A stretch of 64,000 nucleotides of DNA from Phytomonospora sp040655735 (GCF_040655735.1 NZ_JBFAKK010000005.1:62001-126000), one strand, 5' to 3'; counted from the first letter of the stretch, positions 21,163 through 31,559 are shown. The notes: a model not told the origin generated them from the sequence alone. A program made the numbers and translations.

Positions 21163-21775
21163 CCCGTATCCCGCGATCCACCGACCCCATCATCGCGTTC
21201 GGACCGGCAATTGCGCCCCGCCGAGGCGGATAATTCCATGCCGGATGTCCCCGCACAACGGTGAATGCCACACGGGCGGCACGGGAAACAGTCAACTACC
21301 CGTCAGCATCGATGCATTTAAATGTGATGTGGGCCGGGCCTCTGGCGGCTATGCGCCACGAGGTTTCGAACCCGCGCCCGGGCGCGGGGGCGCGCATAAT
21401 CTGGTGCCGCGGGTCGCCGGTGCCATCCTGATCGGGCGGGCGACCGGCGAGGTCAGGGGTCCGCGACGGCGGGGAGGGGCGCCGCGGGCCCCTCCTTCGT
21501 GCGGCGGCCCGCCGGCCCGGGCGCGTTGTCCCGGCCGGGGCAGGGGCGAGGTGCGGGCGCTTGGCAGGCCGGCGGGTATGAGGCGCCTTGAGGGCGGCCC
21601 GCGACCGCGATATGCCGGGCGCCATTCGTCGAGGAATTGTCCCGTGCATTGATGCCCAGTCGAGAAAAGGGCCCCGCGCGGCAATTCGCGCGAGGCCGAG
21701 TGCGTTGTCCGATGTTTCAGCCGCCGATTGTTCTCCGGTGAACACTTGCCCCCGCGGCTATGACGTCCATCACAT
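21163..21775. other. Gene-free stretch between the two LuxR-type genes
   Basis: 613 bp without a convincing gene. It includes AT-richer patches (around 21310-21335 and 21610-21700) unlike the surrounding DNA, and several GC-rich potential hairpins. Open frames here have no plausible composition or ribosome-binding sites. It must hold the promoter of the first LuxR-type gene. Confidence 0.5.
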
Positions 21776-22015
21776 TTACCGACCGGTCACCGCGGGCGTG
21801 GGCGAATGCAGCCAGCCCAGTCGGGAAGCGGTGGCGCCGAGACTGAACCGCGTGCGCGTTCCGGCCAACTCCATGAGCCGGCCGATTTCCCGCTCGACGG
21901 TGCGTATCCCCAGGTAGAGCTGCTCGGCGATCTGCTGGTCGGTATGTCCTTCGTGAAGCAGGAGCAAGATCCTGAGCTGCCGCGAGTTCGGCCGCTGACC
22001 TGCCCTTTCCGCCAT
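21776..22015 (-). CDS. Stand-alone LuxR-type HTH protein (paralogue)
   Basis: A 79-residue protein: LuxR/GerE helix-turn-helix (about 9-62, with DQQIAEQLYLGIRTVEREI) and the same C-terminal signature RFSLGATASRLGWL as the gene at 20887-21162. ATG 22015 is chosen because GAGGGGG precedes it; an in-frame extension to 22099 would run through the operator at 22043-22061. Divergent from the secreted SH3-like gene, which makes that gene a natural target. Confidence 0.75.
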   Translation of the reverse strand: MAERAGQRPNSRQLRILLLLHEGHTDQQIAEQLYLGIRTVEREIGRLMELAGTRTRFSLGATASRLGWLHSPTPAVTGR

Positions 22016-22042
22016 TGGGAAACCCCCTCGGGTGTAAATCGC

Positions 22043-22061
22043 TGTCATTGGGAGGATGACA
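22043..22061. promoter_or_regulatory. Inverted repeat TGTCAT-N7-ATGACA
   Basis: Perfect 6-bp arms with a 7-bp spacer, 28-46 bp upstream of the second LuxR-type start and inside the divergent region shared with the SH3-like gene. It is the best candidate binding site for the LuxR-type protein. Inferred from symmetry and place only. Confidence 0.45.
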
Positions 22062-22113
22062 CATTGCCGGGGGCCGTAGCAATGGCGGGAATCCGTCAAG
22101 CTCGGGTACGGCC

Positions 22114-22142
22114 TTGAATTGATCGCGGTCGTTACGTAGCTT
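22114..22142 (+). promoter_or_regulatory. Promoter of the secreted SH3-like gene
   Basis: TTGAAT (22114-22119) and TAGCTT (22137-22142) with a 17-bp spacer, about 75 bp before the ATG at 22218. Good sigma-70-like spacing. Confidence 0.5.
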
Positions 22143-22217
22143 GGAACCCATCGAGAGAGAACGGCCGCGGCGGTGCGACGCCGCGACCGTCGTTCCCCTA
22201 CTCACAAGGAGCGCCTA

Positions 22218-22529
22218 ATGGGGAAACTGCGTGCGATTCTACCGTCCAAAGTCGGTCTCAAGGCACTGGCCGTCGGGGCCGTCGCCGTGGCGTCGATCGG
22301 CATCGCCGGGCAGGCCTCGGCCGCGTCGGGCGACTACAGCGTCAACGGCGCCCGGATCTGGGCGAACCCCGGTAGCGGCGGTCCGCTGGGCCTGGGCTAC
22401 ATCGGCCAGGGCGCCGACGTGTACTGCTGGAACGGCGAATGGAACTACCACCGCAACCGGGCGACGGGCGTGCGGGGCTACTCGCACGACTCGGTGATCT
22501 GGTGGAGCGGCGGTATCCCGCACTGCTAG
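22218..22529 (+). CDS. Small secreted SH3-like protein
   Basis: A 103-residue precursor with a Sec signal peptide (basic start, hydrophobic core, cleavage expected after ASA at residue 35). The mature part of about 68 residues is rich in Trp, Tyr and Gly, has two cysteines that could form a disulfide, and has the pattern of bacterial SH3 domains (GLGYIGQGADVYC, then YSHDSVIWW). ATG 22218 follows AAGGAG at good distance. Such domains often bind cell-wall peptides. Own promoter upstream and canonical terminator downstream make it a monocistronic unit. Confidence 0.8.
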   Translation: MGKLRAILPSKVGLKALAVGAVAVASIGIAGQASAASGDYSVNGARIWANPGSGGPLGLGYIGQGADVYCWNGEWNYHRNRATGVRGYSHDSVIWWSGGIPHC

Positions 22530-22537
22530 TACCAAGG

Positions 22538-22566
22538 GGGTGCGCGCCTCGTGCGCGCACCCTTTT
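22538..22566 (+). terminator. Intrinsic terminator of the SH3-like gene
   Basis: GGGTGCGCGC (22538-22547) pairs with GCGCGCACCC (22553-22562) around a 5-base loop and is followed by TTTT. Located 9 bp after the stop. Confidence 0.93.
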
Positions 22567-22722
22567 CCGTCGTATCTGCTCAGCGGTCTGCACTGATCAC
22601 GAAGGCGCCGAGCCGGTCCATTCGCGCATTCTTCGCGCACAGTTCTTTCGCGCGGGAAAGGTCTCGCCGCCGACCTTTCCACCGTCGGAATAAATCGTCG
22701 CGCGGCACGGAGGTGAAAACCC

Positions 22723-23580
22723 TTGCGACCGGCGCCCGAACGCGCGGCGAACACCCTCGCCGCACTCCTCGCCTCATGCGCCCTCCTCACCGGCTGCGCA
22801 GCTCCGCCCGGGCCCTCCCCGGCAGGTCCCTCCCTGTCGGGCCTCTCCGTGCCGGCCGACCCCGCCGCCGCGCTGCCCCTGGCCGCCTACCGCCACGACC
22901 TCGCCGGGCTCCGCCTCGTCGAGAGCGCCCGCGACACCCTCGCGGCCGAGTGCATGACCCGCCTCGGCCACCCCGGCTGGACGCCGCCCCCGCTGCCCAC
23001 CGCGCGGCCCTGGGACAGCGGCATGTCGATCGGCCTCCTCGACGCCGACCACGCCGCCGCCCACGGCTACCGCGCCCCCGCCGACACCCGCAACACCGAG
23101 GCCCCCACCCCCGACGGCCAACGCCTCGCCTACCTCGGCCCCCTCCCCGGCGAACCCCCCGCCCCCGGTATCCCCTACGGCGGCTGCGCCGCCGAAGCCG
23201 ACCAAGCCTTCGGCCCACCCCCCGACCTCTCACTCGTCGCGTCGCTGACAGCCGCCGCCGAAGACGCCGTCGCCACCGACCCCCGAGCCGTGGAGAGTCT
23301 GGGGGAATGGAGCACCTGCATGTCGGAGAAGGGCCACGAGTACGAACTGCCGGGCGAGGCGCAGTACCAGTACTGGCCGAGGACGGTCACCGACGTCGAA
23401 CGCGCCCTCGCCACCGCCGACGTGGCGTGCAAGACCCGGTCGCGACTGGGTGAGGTCTGGTTCGAGCTGCTGAGCGGCTACCAAGCCGAACTGGCCGACG
23501 ACAACGCCGACGCCCTCAAGTCCGTCGCGGACGCCCTGGCCGCCGAACGCGCGCGGGCCCGAGACGTGGTGACTCCATGA
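22723..23580 (+). CDS. Lipoprotein of unknown function
   Basis: A 285-residue predicted lipoprotein (lipobox LTGC, Cys25). The mature part is Pro/Ala-rich, with spaced cysteines (CMTRLGH, GGCAAEAD, STCMSEKGH, VACKTRS) that could form disulfides. TTG 22723 is preceded by GGAGG at 22710-22714 with 8-nt spacing. No domain recognised. The stop overlaps the next lipoprotein gene by 4 bp, so the two are made together. Confidence 0.75.
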   Translation: MRPAPERAANTLAALLASCALLTGCAAPPGPSPAGPSLSGLSVPADPAAALPLAAYRHDLAGLRLVESARDTLAAECMTRLGHPGWTPPPLPTARPWDSGMSIGLLDADHAAAHGYRAPADTRNTEAPTPDGQRLAYLGPLPGEPPAPGIPYGGCAAEADQAFGPPPDLSLVASLTAAAEDAVATDPRAVESLGEWSTCMSEKGHEYELPGEAQYQYWPRTVTDVERALATADVACKTRSRLGEVWFELLSGYQAELADDNADALKSVADALAAERARARDVVTP

Positions 23581-24134
23581 GATGGCCGCGACTGGGACTG
23601 GCGAGCGCGCTCCTGCTGGCCGGCTGCGCGGCGACCCCCAACGCCACACCGGCACCCCCGCCCCAACCCCCGGCGGAAGTCACCGCCGCCTACGAGGCCT
23701 ACTGGTCGGCCTGGGAGCACGCCCAGCACCACGGCGAGGACGACCGGCTGCCCAAGGCTGCCGCCGACCCGCTGCTGACGAGCCTCCGCCAAGGCCTGCG
23801 CGAGCAAGCCGAGTACGGGGGATCGGACTGGGGGACCGTCGAGCGCGAGGTGCTGGGGGTCGAGGCCCGGGGGAGCGGCTGGGCGTTCGCGGCGTGCGTG
23901 GACTTCGACGGCGGGGAGGGGGAGGGGTTGGAGGCTCCGGCGGGGGCGGTGGGGCCGGGCACCGAGGTGGGTCCGTCGGCGGGGGCGGACGCCACACCGT
24001 CCCCGGGCAACGCGCCGAAAGACTCCACCGCCGACGGGATGGACGCCCCACCGACGCTGGTGACCGTCGTGCTGCGGCCACGGGAGGGGGCGTGGAAGGC
24101 GGTCGGCATGTGGTTCGGCGGCACCTGCGGGTGA
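23577..24134 (+). CDS. Small lipoprotein of unknown function
   Basis: A 185-residue predicted lipoprotein (lipobox LAGC, Cys17), coupled to the preceding gene by ATGA. The N-terminal half (about 35-110) resembles the helix plus sheet of NTF2-like folds in pattern (AAYEAYWSAWEHA), and a low-complexity Gly/Ala/Pro loop splits it from the final strand ending GMWFGGTCG. Function not assigned. Confidence 0.7.
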   Translation: MRWPRLGLASALLLAGCAATPNATPAPPPQPPAEVTAAYEAYWSAWEHAQHHGEDDRLPKAAADPLLTSLRQGLREQAEYGGSDWGTVEREVLGVEARGSGWAFAACVDFDGGEGEGLEAPAGAVGPGTEVGPSAGADATPSPGNAPKDSTADGMDAPPTLVTVVLRPREGAWKAVGMWFGGTCG

Positions 24135-24771
24135 TCGAGGAGGTGGGCCTCTGCGTCGCGGCTGGCGCTGCCCCCTGCCGACCTTGCTGCGGTCAACCCG
24201 CCGCGAGTTCCCCGCCGAAGCTCGGCCCAAGGCCTTCGGCTCCTCGCTGTCCCGCCGCACGGACGCCACCCTGGCCGGCCCCTGTCGCTGGCGCCCGCCC
24301 GCAGGCCGACGCGCGACGCTCCGAGTACTCCGCATCCGCCGGCCCCGCGGTCGACTGGACGCACTCGCCGACCTCGCCGCCAATGCGGACGCACAGCCGC
24401 CTCCCGCTGCCCCGAAGTGCGCCGGAGAAAGTGCGTCGGAACCCGCCCTCCCGCCCTCCGCAGTCTCTCCAGGAGCACCCCGTCCCGCTGGACCGGGATG
24501 GTCGGCCGCCGGGCCCGGTCACCCCACCATGCCGCTCACCGCGCCGGACGGAATCGGCAGAGCCATCCACCCCACCGTGGCCCTCGCCGGCACGTCCCCA
24601 CTTCACTGCGCTGTCCCATCCATTTCTGCCGTCCCACCACCGCCTCCCGTCCCACCCCCACCCCTGTCGCCGTCCACCCCACCGCCCTCCCCCTTCCCGC
24701 CCCCACCCCCAAACCCACCCCACTCCCGGCATCCCTTCAACCCCGTCGTCCGAGCCGGGCATGATGGGGGA
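24135..24771. other. Gene-free stretch with a C-rich tract
   Basis: 637 bp with no convincing gene. From about 24640 to 24727 the plus strand is almost only C and T with short A and G interruptions, giving many runs of three to five G on the minus strand. Open frames crossing it are low-complexity artefacts. Confidence 0.6.
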
Positions 24772-25137
24772 GTGCAGCCACACCCGCCTCCCGCCGCGAT
24801 CCGCGATCCCCGCGATCCCGACCCGGTGCCGTCGACCAAAGCCGTGACGGCGATGGCGCTCGCCGTCGTCGCGGTGATCACGGCGCCGTTCATCGGCGGC
24901 GTGATCCCGGCGTTCATCGCCTTGCGGCTGGCGGGGCAGGCCGAGGGCGAGATCGTCGCCTCGAAGGGCTTCCTGACGGGCAGCGCCCGCGTGCGGCGGG
25001 GGCGGTGGCTGGCGCAGCTGGCGCTGCTGATCGCCGCCGCGGTGGTGCTGCTGGGCCTGCTGTTGTGGCTGGTGGACCGGATCGGAGTCGCCGGCGGCGG
25101 CCCGGGCGGCAACGACTTCCCCTCCGATGTGGACTGA
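24772..25137 (+). CDS. Small DUF4190-like membrane protein
   Basis: A 121-residue protein with a Pro-rich N-terminus and two membrane helices (about 25-50 and 75-98) separated by a basic loop. The arrangement resembles DUF4190 proteins. GTG 24772 is chosen by product length; a CATGAT -10-like hexamer at 24760-24765 would place the transcript start on or beside the GTG, so the mRNA may be leaderless. The frame stays open upstream through low-complexity DNA that is not coding. Confidence 0.65.
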   Translation: MQPHPPPAAIRDPRDPDPVPSTKAVTAMALAVVAVITAPFIGGVIPAFIALRLAGQAEGEIVASKGFLTGSARVRRGRWLAQLALLIAAAVVLLGLLLWLVDRIGVAGGGPGGNDFPSDVD

Positions 25138-25141
25138 TGCG

Positions 25142-25894
25142 GTGAGCGAAACACCCGAGCGGCGTGACGAGCAGCCGCCGCAGCCGAGTTCCTACCCCTT
25201 CGCGCCTCCTCCGACGCAGCCCGAGCCGGGCTCGCCGGAGTGGTTCGCGGCCCGTCGGGCGGAGCAGGACGGCACCTGGGCGAAGCCGGAGGAGGCGCCG
25301 GTCACGGCGGTGCCGGGGCCCGAGGTCTTCGGCGGCGGCAACCGCGCCCACGAGCAGCACGACCCGCTGCTGCCCCCGGTCCCACCGGTGAAGCAGCCCA
25401 TGGGGGCCCCGACGCCGGTTCCGCCGCGCATCGGGCGCCCGACGATGCCCTACGGCTACACGGGCCAGATCGCGCCCGGCTCCAGCGGCGGCGGCTACCA
25501 GCTGATGCTCCCGCAGATCAAGCCGATCCACTCGGGCCCGGCGCTCGGCGGGGTGCTGGCGGGGGTGGCCGGCATTCTGGCCGCGATCGCCGTCGGCTGC
25601 ATCGGCATCGTCTACGACACCGTCTTCGGCGTCGCCTTCACGGTCCTGGCCGTCTTCCTCTGCGGCGCGTCCTTGGCGCTGGCCGTGGTGGGCCTGCGGC
25701 AGGTGCGGTCGTCGGGCGGCGAGTACGTCGGCAAGGGGACGGCGATCACCGGAATGATCCTGGGCGGGGTGGGATTGTTCCTGACCGTCGTGATGATTCT
25801 CGCCGTCGCGGCCTTCTCCGGCGGGGACCCGGGCCCCGGCGACCCGCCGGTCGGACCGGCGCCGAGCGCGAGCGAGACGCAGCGCGGCCGGTGA
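25142..25894 (+). CDS. DUF4190-like membrane protein with Pro-rich N-terminus
   Basis: A 250-residue protein: about 130 residues of Pro/Gln-rich soluble sequence, then three membrane helices (about 140-165, 170-190, 210-235) in a DUF4190-like arrangement with G-K-G-T-A-I-T-G-M-I-L-G-G. GTG 25142 lies 4 bp after the previous stop; an in-frame ATG at 25127 would overlap that gene by 11 bp. Probably an operon with the gene at 24772. Function unknown. Confidence 0.7.
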   Translation: MSETPERRDEQPPQPSSYPFAPPPTQPEPGSPEWFAARRAEQDGTWAKPEEAPVTAVPGPEVFGGGNRAHEQHDPLLPPVPPVKQPMGAPTPVPPRIGRPTMPYGYTGQIAPGSSGGGYQLMLPQIKPIHSGPALGGVLAGVAGILAAIAVGCIGIVYDTVFGVAFTVLAVFLCGASLALAVVGLRQVRSSGGEYVGKGTAITGMILGGVGLFLTVVMILAVAAFSGGDPGPGDPPVGPAPSASETQRGR

Positions 25895-25940
25895 CGGCCG
25901 CGCGACCCCTGGTGGATGCGCGCACGGCCGGGGAGTTATG

Positions 25941-25990
25941 CTGTTCTGCGGTGTGCTCTCGTGTCGACACGGGCGCGTACCGCAGAACAG
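25941..25990. other. Nested palindrome: long hairpin with inner palindrome
   Basis: CTGTTCTGCGGT (25941-25952) is the exact reverse complement of ACCGCAGAACAG (25979-25990). Centred inside is the 12-bp palindrome CGTGTCGACACG (25960-25971). It begins 46 bp after the stop of the membrane-protein gene and may be its terminator, or a structured 5' end of an upstream str transcript. Confidence 0.75.
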
Positions 25991-26073
25991 GAACGGCACG
26001 GCAAGGGTGAACGAGCGGTCACCCGGACACCGGGGTGAGTCATCGCACTCCACCCGGCGTCTGCGGGTCCGCT

Positions 26074-26103
26074 TTGACCCGCCTCTCTTAAGGTGGGTAC
26101 GCT
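26074..26103 (+). promoter_or_regulatory. Promoter of the str cluster
   Basis: TTGACC (26074-26079) and TACGCT (26098-26103) with an 18-bp spacer, about 255 bp upstream of rpsL. Close to sigma-70 consensus for a high-GC genome. Confidence 0.65.
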
Positions 26104-26357
26104 CTCCCCTTGTGCCTGGGCCCTGCGTCCAGGTTCGCGTGCGTTCCCCACTCAGGCGGGGGACGGCGTAACCCCAGACTCCGAGCATGTGAGAGCGGCT
26201 CGGGGTATGCGACGGCGACACGCCCGAGCGCGGGGGGCGGACAAGCACCGACAAGGTGGTGTGAGTCCGGGCAACACAGGTAGATCGAAACAACCAGGAG
26301 AAGACGGCTCGGCTCCGGCAGGATGCCACGAGGAGCCGAAGGGAGACGAGAAACCCG

Positions 26358-26732
26358 GTGCCAACGATCCAGCAGCTGGTCCGCAAGGGCCGCAAGGCCA
26401 AGGCCAGTAAGAGCAAGACCCCGGCGCTGAAGGGATGTCCTCAGCGTCGCGGCGTGTGCACTCGCGTGTACACGACCACTCCCAAGAAGCCGAACTCCGC
26501 GCTGCGCAAGGTCGCCCGCGTGCGACTCATGAGCGGTTTCGAGGTCACGGCCTACATCCCCGGCGTGGGACACAACCTGCAGGAGCACTCGATCGTGCTC
26601 GTGCGCGGCGGCCGTGTGAAGGACCTTCCCGGTGTCCGCTACAAGATCGTCCGCGGATCGCTCGACACCCAGGGTGTTCGTGACCGCAAGCAGGCCCGCA
26701 GCCGCTACGGCGCGAAGAAGGAGAAGAGCTAA
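26358..26732 (+). CDS. rpsL: 30S ribosomal protein S12
   Basis: A 124-residue S12 of standard length, starting at GTG. It sits in the decoding centre. The residues whose change gives streptomycin resistance are wild type: Lys43 in TTPKKPN and Lys88 in GGRVKDLPG, so this allele predicts a sensitive ribosome. First gene of the str cluster; followed by rpsG after 2 bp. Confidence 0.98.
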   Translation: MPTIQQLVRKGRKAKASKSKTPALKGCPQRRGVCTRVYTTTPKKPNSALRKVARVRLMSGFEVTAYIPGVGHNLQEHSIVLVRGGRVKDLPGVRYKIVRGSLDTQGVRDRKQARSRYGAKKEKS

Positions 26733-26734
26733 CA

Positions 26735-27205
26735 ATGCCTCGTAAAGGCCCGGCTCCGCGCCGTCCGCTCGCTGCCGACCCGGTTTACCACTCGGTCCTG
26801 GTCACGCAGCTGATCAACAAGGTCCTGGTGCGCGGCAAGCGTCAGCTCGCCGAGCGCATCGTCTACAACGCCCTCGAGGGCACCCGCGCCAAGAGCGAGA
26901 CCGACCCGGTCGTCACGCTCAAGCGCGCCCTCGACAACGTCAAGCCCGCCCTTGAGGTCCGCAGCCGCCGTGTCGGTGGCGCGACCTACCAGGTGCCGGT
27001 CGACGTCCGCCCGTCCCGGGCGACCACCCTCGGGCTGCGCTGGCTGGTTCAGTTCAGCCGCGCCCGCCGGGAGAAGACCATGACCGAGCGCCTCATGAAC
27101 GAGCTGCTCGACGCCAGCAACGGCCTCGGTGCCGCTGTGAAGCGTCGCGAGGACACCCACAAGATGGCCGAGTCCAACAAGGCCTTCGCGCACTACCGCT
27201 GGTAA
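26735..27205 (+). CDS. rpsG: 30S ribosomal protein S7
   Basis: A 156-residue S7 of standard length with the conserved start MPRKGPAPRRPL and the C-terminal MAESNKAFAHYRW. It nucleates assembly of the 30S head on 16S rRNA. Starts 2 bp after rpsL. Two hairpins follow, before fusA. Confidence 0.98.
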   Translation: MPRKGPAPRRPLAADPVYHSVLVTQLINKVLVRGKRQLAERIVYNALEGTRAKSETDPVVTLKRALDNVKPALEVRSRRVGGATYQVPVDVRPSRATTLGLRWLVQFSRARREKTMTERLMNELLDASNGLGAAVKRREDTHKMAESNKAFAHYRW

Positions 27206-27210
27206 AGGGA

Positions 27211-27265
27211 ATGCCGCTCGCTCACGTGAGCGGCATACTCGTGTCGACCTTCGTGCATACGAAGG
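27211..27265 (+). other. Two hairpins between rpsG and fusA
   Basis: ATGCCGCTC (27211-27219) pairs with GAGCGGCAT (27228-27236), and CCTTCGT (27248-27254) pairs with ACGAAGG (27259-27265) around GCAT. No U-tract follows, so they may reduce read-through or stabilise the mRNA end rather than stop transcription. Confidence 0.6.
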
Positions 27266-27308
27266 GCCCGCACCAACGGCGAGCGCGATCAGAAATTTGA
27301 CCGAGCCG

Positions 27309-27337
27309 TTGGTAGTGGGCGGCCAGTGAGTTACACG
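27309..27337 (+). promoter_or_regulatory. Possible fusA promoter
   Basis: TTGGTA (27309-27314) and TACACG (27332-27337) with a 17-bp spacer, 22 bp before the fusA start. Together with the hairpins upstream this would make fusA independently expressed. Moderate match only. Confidence 0.35.
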
Positions 27338-27359
27338 ACTAGAGAATCAGGACAAGACA

Positions 27360-29459
<2,100 letters not shown>

Positions 29460-29729
29460 CAGAGCTTTCGAGTGACTTCGTCCCGACCCCGGTGACGACC
29501 CCGAAACGGGTTGTTGGCAGGGTCGGGGCGGAGAAACCGAACAGCGGCCTTCCCGGCGTCGCAGTCGGGTGGGTCACCACCGAAAGCGTGGTGGGGGTGG
29601 TCGGGCGACCGGCCGCCGCTCACCGGCGAGCAGTACTGCATAACCCGCACGGCCACGGATCGAACAGATCCAAGGGCTGTGACCTCAGGTAATTCGACGT
29701 AGATACAAGATGTCCACAGGAGGACGACA
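29460..29729 (+). other. fusA-tuf intergenic region with hairpin
   Basis: 270 bp without a gene. CCCGACCC (29482-29489) pairs with GGGTCGGG (29520-29527), enclosing a smaller stem. TGTGAC (29678-29683) and TAGATA (29700-29705), 16 bp apart, could be a tuf promoter. This fits the common separate control of tuf. Confidence 0.5.
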
Positions 29730-30923
29730 GTGGCGAAGGCGAAGTTCGAGCGGACTAAGCCGCACGTCAACATCGGCACCATCGGTCACATCGACCACGG
29801 TAAGACGACGCTGACGGCGGCCATCACCAAGGTCCTGCACGACAAGTTCCCGGACCTCAACCCGTACACCCCGTTCGACGAGATCGACAAGGCGCCTGAA
29901 GAGAAGCAGCGCGGCATCACGATCTCCATCGCGCACGTGGAGTACCAGACCGAGGAACGGCACTACGCGCACGTTGACTGCCCCGGTCACGCCGACTACA
30001 TCAAGAACATGATCACCGGTGCCGCGCAGATGGACGGCGCGATCCTGGTGGTCTCGGCGACCGACGGTCCGATGCCGCAGACCAAGGAGCACGTGCTCCT
30101 TGCTCGCCAGGTCGGTGTCCCGTACATCGTCGTGGCGCTGAACAAGGCCGACATGGTCGACGACGAGGAGATCCTCGAGCTCGTCGAGATGGAGGTCCGC
30201 GAGCTGCTGGACACCTACGAGTTCCCCGGCGACGACGCCCCGGTCGTGAAGGTCTCGGCGCTGAAGGCGCTCGAGGGCGACGCGAAGTGGGCCGAGTCGG
30301 TCGGCGAGCTCATGGACGCCGTCGACAGCTCGATCCCGACGCCGGCGCGTGAGACCGAGAAGCCGTTCCTCATGCCCGTCGAGGACGTCTTCACGATCAC
30401 CGGTCGCGGTACGGTCGTCACCGGTCGTGTCGAGCGCGGTGTGCTCCTCCCCAACGAGGACGTCGAGATCATCGGCATCAAGGAGAAGGCGCTGACCACC
30501 AAGGTCACCGCCATCGAGATGTTCCGCAAGACCCTCGATGACGCGCGCGCAGGTGAGAACGTCGGCCTGCTGCTTCGCGGCATCAAGCGTGAGGACGTCG
30601 AGCGCGGCCAGGTCGTCATCAAGCCCGGCACCTCGACCCCGCACACGAACTTCGAGGGTCAGGTCTACATCCTTTCAAAGGATGAGGGCGGCCGTCACAC
30701 GCCGTTCTTCAACAACTACCGCCCGCAGTTCTACTTCCGCACCACCGACGTGACCGGCGTCGTCACCCTCCCCGAGGGCACCGACATGGTCATGCCCGGC
30801 GACAACACCTCCATGACGGTCGAGCTGATCCAGCCGATCGCCATGGAGGACGGTCTCCTCTTCGCGATCCGCGAGGGTGGCCGCACGGTCGGTTCCGGCC
30901 GGGTCACGAAGATCCTGAAGTAG
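29730..30923 (+). CDS. tuf: Elongation factor Tu
   Basis: A 397-residue EF-Tu with the GTPase motifs GHIDHGKTT, DCPGHADY and NKADMVD, the effector segment ITISIAHVEYQTEERHYAHV and complete domains II and III. It delivers aminoacyl-tRNA to the ribosome. GTG 29730 follows AGGAGGA. EF-Tu is the known phosphorylation target of Doc toxins, one of which is encoded 18 kb upstream. Confidence 0.98.
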   Translation: MAKAKFERTKPHVNIGTIGHIDHGKTTLTAAITKVLHDKFPDLNPYTPFDEIDKAPEEKQRGITISIAHVEYQTEERHYAHVDCPGHADYIKNMITGAAQMDGAILVVSATDGPMPQTKEHVLLARQVGVPYIVVALNKADMVDDEEILELVEMEVRELLDTYEFPGDDAPVVKVSALKALEGDAKWAESVGELMDAVDSSIPTPARETEKPFLMPVEDVFTITGRGTVVTGRVERGVLLPNEDVEIIGIKEKALTTKVTAIEMFRKTLDDARAGENVGLLLRGIKREDVERGQVVIKPGTSTPHTNFEGQVYILSKDEGGRHTPFFNNYRPQFYFRTTDVTGVVTLPEGTDMVMPGDNTSMTVELIQPIAMEDGLLFAIREGGRTVGSGRVTKILK

Positions 30924-31238
30924 TTCGGCAGCACGACGCACGCACCGGATTCAACGATTCGGTGTGACGTACGCCGGGGAACGCACCCCGGAGTGGGCGC
31001 GGTCCCCGGCGTACGGCATAATGAACAGGTTGCGCCCTGCGGGGCGGTGGGCACCACTGCGCTTAAAACGCACGTGTCCGAGCCGCACCGCGCGTCTTGG
31101 CGCGAGGCTTGAGGAAAACGCACAAGCGGCATCTGGCTCTGGCATGCCCAGGGACGAGACTGCCCGCAGACCGCGACACGCCCGACCTCGGGGACCGGAC
31201 AAGGGCCCTGAAACGAGTGGGATGAGAGTAAAGGAACC
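30924..31238 (+). other. tuf-rpsJ intergenic region with perfect hairpin
   Basis: 315 bp without a gene. GTACGCCGGGGA (30969-30980) pairs exactly with TCCCCGGCGTAC (31003-31014), probably a tuf terminator or attenuator. CATAAT at 31017-31022 directly after it resembles a -10 box for the S10 cluster, but no clear -35 is seen. The remainder would be the rpsJ leader. Confidence 0.6.
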
Positions 31239-31547
31239 ATGGCGGGACAGAAGATCCGCATTCGGCTCAAGGCCTACGACCACGAGGTCGTGGACTCCTC
31301 GGCGCGAAAGATCGTCGAGACGGTTACGCGTACCGGTGCCAACATCGCGGGGCCTGTGCCGCTCCCGACTGAGGTCAACCGCTTCTGCGTGATCCGTTCG
31401 CCGCACAAGTACAAGGACTCGCGTGAGCACTTCGAGATGCGCACGCACAAGCGCCTGATCGACATCCTTGACCCGACACCCAAGACGGTCGACTCGCTGA
31501 TGCGCCTCGACCTCCCCGCTGGTGTCGACATCGAGATCAAGCTGTAG
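31239..31547 (+). CDS. rpsJ: 30S ribosomal protein S10
   Basis: A 102-residue S10 of standard length (MAGQKIRIRLKAYDHEVVDS). It is part of the 30S head. First gene of the S10 cluster; ATG 31239 is preceded by AAAGGA. rplC follows after 12 bp. Confidence 0.98.
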   Translation: MAGQKIRIRLKAYDHEVVDSSARKIVETVTRTGANIAGPVPLPTEVNRFCVIRSPHKYKDSREHFEMRTHKRLIDILDPTPKTVDSLMRLDLPAGVDIEIKL

Positions 31548-31559
31548 GGACCAGAGGCG

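Larger units (their letters stand above)
25895..26357 (+). other. Intergenic region and leader upstream of rpsL
   Basis: 463 bp without a gene. It holds a nested hairpin at 25941-25990, the likely str promoter at 26074-26103 and a leader of about 250 nt. An upstream TATGCT (25937-25942) at the base of the hairpin could be the -10 element of a second promoter. Confidence 0.6.

Noticed and set aside
21296..21745. A 149-residue frame between the two LuxR-type genes
   Set aside because: Composition is Arg/Pro/Ala-rich without codon-position bias, there is no ribosome-binding site, and competing frames overlap it on the other strand.
24184..24771. N-terminal extension of the small membrane protein to 317 residues
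   Set aside because: The extension is Pro/Ser-rich and crosses the C-rich tract. The membrane-protein part starts naturally at GTG 24772.
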